From positions 186,001 to 250,000 of the forward strand of contig NZ_WRPA01000004.1 of NCBI RefSeq assembly GCF_009831655.1: a DNA stretch of 64,000 nucleotides, in the 5' to 3' direction. A program made the translations under genes and the position numbers. The DNA is from Shewanella insulae. Its GTDB lineage: Bacteria; Pseudomonadota; Gammaproteobacteria; Enterobacterales; Shewanellaceae. The notes under the pieces were generated by a model. It was not told where the DNA came from and searched no databases. It was given only the letters and a program-made list of their open reading frames with translations. Shown piece after piece: positions 59,698 through 64,000 of the stretch. Each line of letters begins with the position of its first letter. The stretch's first letter is position 1.

Positions 59698-61389
59698 ATG
59701 TCAGACACCATGTACTGTGCCCAGCAATGTTTTACCCCCTTTAGCTCCTCAATCGGGGGTATAGCGCTGCCTGAGCGGTTTACCTTTCCCTTTTATTATG
59801 AGCCCCATAGGCTGTGTGAGCTGGCGGCTAGTGAGTTGAAAGCCCATCTCGAGCAGCAACAAGACTGGCAGCATAATTTCGGCCTGACGGGGCAGCGCGA
59901 GGGGGCGATCGGCAAGATGTTCGGCGTGCTGGTGGTGCAAAATGTTGATGGCGAGCTCGGCTACCTCAAGGCGTTTTCCGGTAAGTTAGCCGAGCAGAAT
60001 CTGCTGCCGGGTTTCGTGCCGCCGGTATTTGACATGTTGACCCAGGATAGCTTTTTTCACGGTGAGCAGCTGGCTATCAATCAGTTGACCGCCAAGCTCG
60101 CATCGCTGCAGCGGGCCCCAGAACTTGCATCCCTTAGTGATGAACTAAACGCATTAAACTCAGGTAAAGCCGAGGCGGTGGCCGAGCTGAGGGCGGCGAT
60201 CATCGAAAACCGCAAGGCGCGAAAGGCCAGACGTGTGGCCGGCGAGCGGCTCGATGCCCAGGCTTTCGAGGCGCTGCAGCAACAGCTTGGCCGCGAAAGC
60301 GTGGCCGAGAAGTACAGACTCAGGCAGTTAAATGAGCAGTGGGATAGCCAGATCGCCGAGCGTGAGCATCGACTTAGTGCGCTGCAAGATGAGATTGAGG
60401 CGCTTAAGCAGCAACGTGCCGGTAAGTCCAACGCGCTGCAGCGCAAGCTATTCGCCCAGTATCGCTTCTTGAATCAGGCGGGGGAGGTCAAAGATCTCAA
60501 CAGCCTATTTAGCCTATCGCCAAGAGGGTTACCCCCTGCGGGCGCAGGAGAGTGCGCGGCGCCCAAGCTGTTGCAGTTCGCCTTCGCCAACGACCTCAAG
60601 CCCATCGCCATGGCGGAGTTCTGGTGGGGAGCATCGCCCAAGTCAGAGGTGAAGCAGCACAAGCAGTTCTATGGCGCCTGTCACGGCAAGTGTGAGCCGA
60701 TTTTGGCCCATATGTTGAGTGGCATAGCGCTGGATGACAACCCGCTGCTGAACAATCCCGCCGAGGGTAAGGATCTCTCCATCCTCTATCAGGATGAGGC
60801 AATTGCCGTGGTCAACAAGCCGGCGGAATTTCTGTCTGTGCCGGGCAAGCATGTGACTGACAGCGTCTATAGCCGTATGCGTCAGGCCTTTCCCAAGGCG
60901 ACCGGGCCGCTGATTGTCCATCGCCTGGATATGTCCACCTCTGGCCTTATGGTGATCGCCCTGAGCAGCGAGGCCAATACCGCACTGGTGCAGCAGTTTA
61001 TCGGCCGCACCGTGGAGAAGCGTTATCTTGCCAGGGTAGCGGGTGAGGTGCAGGGGGACGAGGGCGAGATCAAGCTGCCGCTGCGGGTGGATCTCGACGA
61101 CAGGCCGCGTCAGCTGGTGTGTTTCGAGCATGGTAAACATGCCCATACCTATTGGCAGGTAAAATCCAGAGGCGAGGGCACGACCCTGCTGGCACTGTTT
61201 CCCAAGACGGGGCGTACCCATCAGCTCAGGGTGCACTGCGCTCATCAGGATGGTCTTGGCATGCCCATCATAGGCGACGATCTCTACGGGGCTAAGGCCA
61301 ACCGCCTGCATCTGCACGCCCAGTATCTGGCTTTTAACCATCCCATCAGCGGCGAGCGGATCAGCTTTAGCTGCGATCCCGATTTCTAG
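59698..61389 (+). CDS. RluA-family pseudouridine synthase with long coiled-coil N terminus
   Basis: A 563-residue protein. Residues ~340-560 form the RluA catalytic domain: LSILYQDEAIAVVNKPAEFL, LIVHRLDMSTSGLMVIALSS (catalytic Asp), KRYLARVAGEVQG and LFPKTGRTHQLRVHCAHQDG. Residues 130-260 are a predicted coiled coil rich in Glu, Arg, Leu and Gln (ENRKARKARRVAGERLDAQA). The length is about twice that of usual RluA enzymes, but long members with such N termini exist in Vibrio and Shewanella. The RNA target is unknown. Confidence 0.92.
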   Translation: MSDTMYCAQQCFTPFSSSIGGIALPERFTFPFYYEPHRLCELAASELKAHLEQQQDWQHNFGLTGQREGAIGKMFGVLVVQNVDGELGYLKAFSGKLAEQNLLPGFVPPVFDMLTQDSFFHGEQLAINQLTAKLASLQRAPELASLSDELNALNSGKAEAVAELRAAIIENRKARKARRVAGERLDAQAFEALQQQLGRESVAEKYRLRQLNEQWDSQIAEREHRLSALQDEIEALKQQRAGKSNALQRKLFAQYRFLNQAGEVKDLNSLFSLSPRGLPPAGAGECAAPKLLQFAFANDLKPIAMAEFWWGASPKSEVKQHKQFYGACHGKCEPILAHMLSGIALDDNPLLNNPAEGKDLSILYQDEAIAVVNKPAEFLSVPGKHVTDSVYSRMRQAFPKATGPLIVHRLDMSTSGLMVIALSSEANTALVQQFIGRTVEKRYLARVAGEVQGDEGEIKLPLRVDLDDRPRQLVCFEHGKHAHTYWQVKSRGEGTTLLALFPKTGRTHQLRVHCAHQDGLGMPIIGDDLYGAKANRLHLHAQYLAFNHPISGERISFSCDPDF

Positions 61390-61404
61390 AGCTGTCTAAC
61401 TTAG

Positions 61405-61436
61405 GTCATGCTTAGCCTAGGCCATGTTTTGCCTAG
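61405..61436. repeat. 16-base duplicate downstream of the RluA-like gene
   Basis: GTCATGCTTAGCCTAG is followed directly by GCCATGTTTTGCCTAG in the short gap between two convergent genes. Confidence 0.6.
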
Positions 61437-61458
61437 GATTGTTTGCCACGATCATCAT

Positions 61459-62622
61459 TTAGCCTTGGTCCTGGCCGCGGCTCAGCAGCACCTGACCTAG
61501 GTAGAGCTGCAGCAGGCCATCGAGTTTGTGAATATCCACCTTAGTGATCTGGGCTATCTTATCCAGGCGATACCTTAGGGTGTTGCGGTGGATAAACAGC
61601 GCCTTGGCACAGGCCTGCTGGTCGCCGAAATGGCCCAGATAGCTTGCCAGCGTCTTGCGCAGCAGGGCGTTTTTGTCTCTGTCGATGAGGCGCTGAAACG
61701 GCCTAAGTAGCTGCTCGCCGCGCCAGTCATGTTTAAGGCCAGAGAGCATCACCAATAGGGCATGATCTTCATAGAGGTACTTGCTCTGTTCTGGGTGTAG
61801 CTGCTGGCCGAAATTAAGGGTTTCCAGCGCCGTCTGATAGGAGCGGTTGATATCCATGGTGGCGGGAAAATAATGGCCCAGGGCGATCTTCAGCCTGGCG
61901 CTTAGCTCGCTGGGCAGACGCTTGAGCAGACGGTCGATACGCAGGCTCTCGGCTTCGGCGCTCCAGGCCTTGCCGTCGAGGAAGGCGGGCTTGATGATCA
62001 CCAGCTCAGTCATCGAGGTCATGGCGATCAGGTTGCCGCGGGACGGCGTCTCTAACAGATGCAGTACCGTCTTAAGCTGAGAGTTGGCCAGCTCGTCGCC
62101 GGCGTCGTCGTTGATGCGCAGCACGGCCGCGACCCTTGGCATTTCGAGATCGATATCCAGGCGCTTGGCCCAGATCTTCAGGTGGTTGAGATCCCGCCCC
62201 TCGGGCTTAATCAGCTGCAGAATAAACTCCTCCTGCTGGCGGGCGCGCCACTGGGCCACATCCAGGGAGTTGGCCTGCTCGACTATCATCTCGGCGGTCA
62301 TCTTTAGCAGCTCGCCGAAGGCCTTGAGATGTTCTGGCTCCCCCGTGATGCCGATGACGCCGATGATCTCTCCCTGATAGTGCAGCGGTAGGTTGATGCC
62401 GGGTTTGACCCCCTGCAGGCTGGCGGCGCTGGCGCCGTTGAGCTCGACGGTGCGATTCTGGCTGATGGCCAGCAGGGCGCCCTCGTGGATGGAGCCTATG
62501 CGGTGGGGCTCGCCCGAGCCTAGGATCACCCCTTGGCTGTTCATCACATTGATGTTGTGTCCTATGATCGCCATGGTGCGATCCACTATCTGCTGGGCGA
62601 GTTGATTATCGAGAAAGTACAA
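61459..62622 (-). CDS. sdaR: Sugar-diacid/glycerate-type transcriptional regulator (CdaR/SdaR)
   Basis: A 387-residue regulator. It starts MYFLDNQLAQQIVDRTMAII and has the diacid-recognition domain with GINLPLHYQGEIIGVIGITG, a GGDEF-like middle, and a C-terminal PucR-type helix-turn-helix (CAKALFIHRNTLRYRLDKIA). CdaR/SdaR proteins activate glucarate, galactarate and glycerate genes. The glycerate permease/kinase pair 5-7 kb away is the obvious target in this window (inference). Confidence 0.92.
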   Translation of the reverse strand: MYFLDNQLAQQIVDRTMAIIGHNINVMNSQGVILGSGEPHRIGSIHEGALLAISQNRTVELNGASAASLQGVKPGINLPLHYQGEIIGVIGITGEPEHLKAFGELLKMTAEMIVEQANSLDVAQWRARQQEEFILQLIKPEGRDLNHLKIWAKRLDIDLEMPRVAAVLRINDDAGDELANSQLKTVLHLLETPSRGNLIAMTSMTELVIIKPAFLDGKAWSAEAESLRIDRLLKRLPSELSARLKIALGHYFPATMDINRSYQTALETLNFGQQLHPEQSKYLYEDHALLVMLSGLKHDWRGEQLLRPFQRLIDRDKNALLRKTLASYLGHFGDQQACAKALFIHRNTLRYRLDKIAQITKVDIHKLDGLLQLYLGQVLLSRGQDQG

Positions 62623-62716
62623 GGCGCTACGCTAACTTGGGGGCTGGTGTGTTGAGCTTACGGCAAAAAACCGACGGGAAAAAGCCTGGGTGGCCGCTTT
62701 TGCGAGGTGGCAATCA

Positions 62717-62764
62717 ATACCAACCACGGTGAGTAAGTGATCAGCTATTTACTACGATTGGTAT
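62717..62764. repeat. 48-base palindromic intergenic repeat, copy B
   Basis: It begins ATACCAACCACGG, ends TACGATTGGTAT and has TGATCA in the centre; the outer seven bases pair perfectly. It aligns without gaps to copy A at 27230-27277 with about ten mismatches. Confidence 0.85.
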
Positions 62765-62777
62765 AACAATGACGCAT

Positions 62778-62805
62778 AAAAAACCCGCGACGGGCGCGGG
62801 TTTTT
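62778..62805 (-). terminator. Terminator of the MtrB-like gene
   Basis: AAAACCCGCG and CGCGGGTTTT arms with T's on the minus strand, 31 bases after the stop. Confidence 0.85.
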
Positions 62806-62835
62806 AAAGGGCAATTAGCTATGAGAGCATAGCAA

Positions 62836-64000
62836 TTACAGCTTGTAGCTCATGCTTAGCATGATCAGGTGTGCATTGTAGTCATGGCTGTTGTAACCAA
62901 AGCCGACTAGGTTCCAGATGCCGTCTGGCGCTATGCTGTTACCTGGGTCATTGTCCTTGTACTTCTCCATCTTGTAGTCAAGACGCAGCGCCATCTTGTC
63001 GGTGGCCTGGTATTGACCGTAGACATTGACGTTATGGACCTTGGCATAGTAATCACCATAGTCGCCGCTGAGACCCTGCTGCACCTGGGTGTTGCTGCTA
63101 GAATCTGAGTAGGTGTAGTCCACGCCCAGGCGTAGTTTCTTCTCTAACAGATTGTTGTAGCTGAACCCGGCGCCGATCACATCGACCTGATCTTCCACCA
63201 GACCAAACCAGTTAGGCGCACCGAAATTGTTGCTGCCTGCCTGCTCTGAGTCTATGTTTTGACGATTGTAGAAGGCATTCACCATCATGTCGTCGTTGAT
63301 CAGGTAGCTGGCACTGATGTCGTAGCTGATATCCTGCGACTCGGTCAGACCTATCTGGGTCTCGTTGTAGTCGTCCAGGGCATAACGGCCGCCGAAGTCT
63401 ATGGTCAGGGCATCGACTGGCGTGTGGCTGATACGTGCCTCGACCATGGTGCGCTGACGATCCGCCAGATTGTACTTGCGCAGCAGGCTGTTAGACTCGC
63501 TCGAGGTCCACTCTGAGGCCTGATATTCCGAGCCATCACGCTCGCCATAGCTGCCCTTGATCCACATATCCCAGTTGTCGAACGCGCTGAGGCGGAACTT
63601 GGTCCATAGCGTGTTCTCATCTGTGGTCTCGCGGTCCTGGTAGCTACGCTCGTCGCGGCGGAAGTCGTAACCCGCTTCCAGCTTCATGCCACGGCTCAGA
63701 CGGAAATCGGCGCCCAACTTAGCCCTTTGTGTCGTGAAGTCATAAGGGGTGTTGTATGCCACCTTGCCTGTGGTGGAGTTGATGCTGATCTGGGTCCACT
63801 CTTCCACATTGGTCTTGTTATCGCGGTCGCTATAGTCATAGCTGGCGTTAACGCGAACCGTGCGGTTGATGCGAGACACCACCTTGAGGTTAGCGCCCTT
63901 CATGTCGACCTTGGCATCCAGTGCATCCACAGGTGTCTGGTAACCATAACCTGAGGTGACCAGTGCCTGATCCTGGCTCATCTGACCATAATGCACGCGG
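62836..64000 (-). CDS. MtrB/PioB-family outer-membrane beta-barrel, C-terminal part (cut by window edge)
   Basis: The frame is open to the right edge; about 388 C-terminal residues are visible. They form long amphipathic strands with MtrB-type patterns: VRVNASYDYSDRDNKTNVEE, RGMKLEAGYDFRRDERSYQD, NVYGQYQATDKMALRLDYKM and a C-terminal LIMLSMSYKL. MtrB-family barrels hold decaheme cytochromes in the outer membrane for extracellular electron transfer, or in paralogues for DMSO or other substrates. The N-terminal CxxC-containing part and any cytochrome partners lie beyond the window, so the paralogue cannot be named. Confidence 0.9.
   Translation of the reverse strand, partial: RVHYGQMSQDQALVTSGYGYQTPVDALDAKVDMKGANLKVVSRINRTVRVNASYDYSDRDNKTNVEEWTQISINSTTGKVAYNTPYDFTTQRAKLGADFRLSRGMKLEAGYDFRRDERSYQDRETTDENTLWTKFRLSAFDNWDMWIKGSYGERDGSEYQASEWTSSESNSLLRKYNLADRQRTMVEARISHTPVDALTIDFGGRYALDDYNETQIGLTESQDISYDISASYLINDDMMVNAFYNRQNIDSEQAGSNNFGAPNWFGLVEDQVDVIGAGFSYNNLLEKKLRLGVDYTYSDSSSNTQVQQGLSGDYGDYYAKVHNVNVYGQYQATDKMALRLDYKMEKYKDNDPGNSIAPDGIWNLVGFGYNSHDYNAHLIMLSMSYKL

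Larger units (their letters stand above)
62623..62835. other. Gap holding a palindromic repeat and a terminator
   Basis: The 213 bases upstream of the regulator carry copy B of the 48-base repeat and the terminator of the MtrB-like gene. No small gene is seen. Confidence 0.6.

Overview
The window is a chromosomal segment of a gammaproteobacterium, most probably a Shewanella. The grounds are gene content: an MtrB/PioB-family outer-membrane barrel at the right edge, a liuRABCDE leucine operon headed by a MerR-type LiuR, a PanP-type decarboxylase, an XRE/ScfR-like regulator, OmpW with an Fnr-type box, and several chemoreceptor and GGDEF genes. Most of the DNA is moderately GC-rich with ordinary housekeeping and catabolic genes. 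I saw no rRNA, tRNA, CRISPR array, transposase or phage gene.

Layout. 1-0.72 kb: end of a chemoreceptor. 0.8-9.4 kb: complete leucine/isovalerate operon on the minus strand (liuR, liuA, liuB, liuC, liuD, liuE and a two-subunit CoA transferase), taking isovaleryl-CoA to acetyl-CoA plus acetoacetate. A divergent propionyl-CoA-synthetase-like gene follows at 9.7-11.6 kb. 12.2-18.7 kb: a visibly AT-richer island with a class II microcin-like export cluster: an HlyD-type adaptor, a C39-peptidase ABC transporter, a 68-residue precursor with a textbook 15-residue double-glycine leader, a 48-residue membrane peptide, a membrane-protein gene interrupted by a stop, and a secreted S9 peptidase whose signal peptide is separated from its body by a one-base frameshift in a T tract. 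This is the main candidate for an undescribed system.

18.8-32.8 kb: chemoreceptor, MORN-repeat protein, small membrane and outer-membrane proteins, an oxidoreductase with a divergent MarR regulator, gnd, an ScfR/DUF3612-like regulator divergent from a protein that is a shortened copy of the N-terminal half of malate synthase G, menA, an SDR enzyme and tesB. 32.8-47.7 kb: two YbaY-like lipoproteins, ompW, metA, a GNAT enzyme, a Kef-type antiporter with its quinone-reductase partner, a pseudouridine synthase, a binding protein followed by a PAS-GGDEF enzyme, a phosphohexomutase, and a GyrI-like/WYL regulator pair. 47.7-64 kb: azlCD with an AraC regulator, a DCC thiol oxidoreductase, panP, a glycerate permease/kinase pair with a likely SdaR regulator 7 kb away, a universal stress protein, a TDT transporter with divergent LysR, an RluA-like enzyme, and the partial MtrB-like barrel.

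A second theme is structural. Short degenerate tandem repeats with 13-20 base units recur at gene ends throughout the window. Inside reading frames the unit is always 15 bases, adding pentapeptide repeats to the N termini of AzlC, AraC and the DCC protein. Outside reading frames the unit is 13, 14, 15, 16, 17 or about 20 bases. A 48-base palindromic intergenic repeat also occurs twice.
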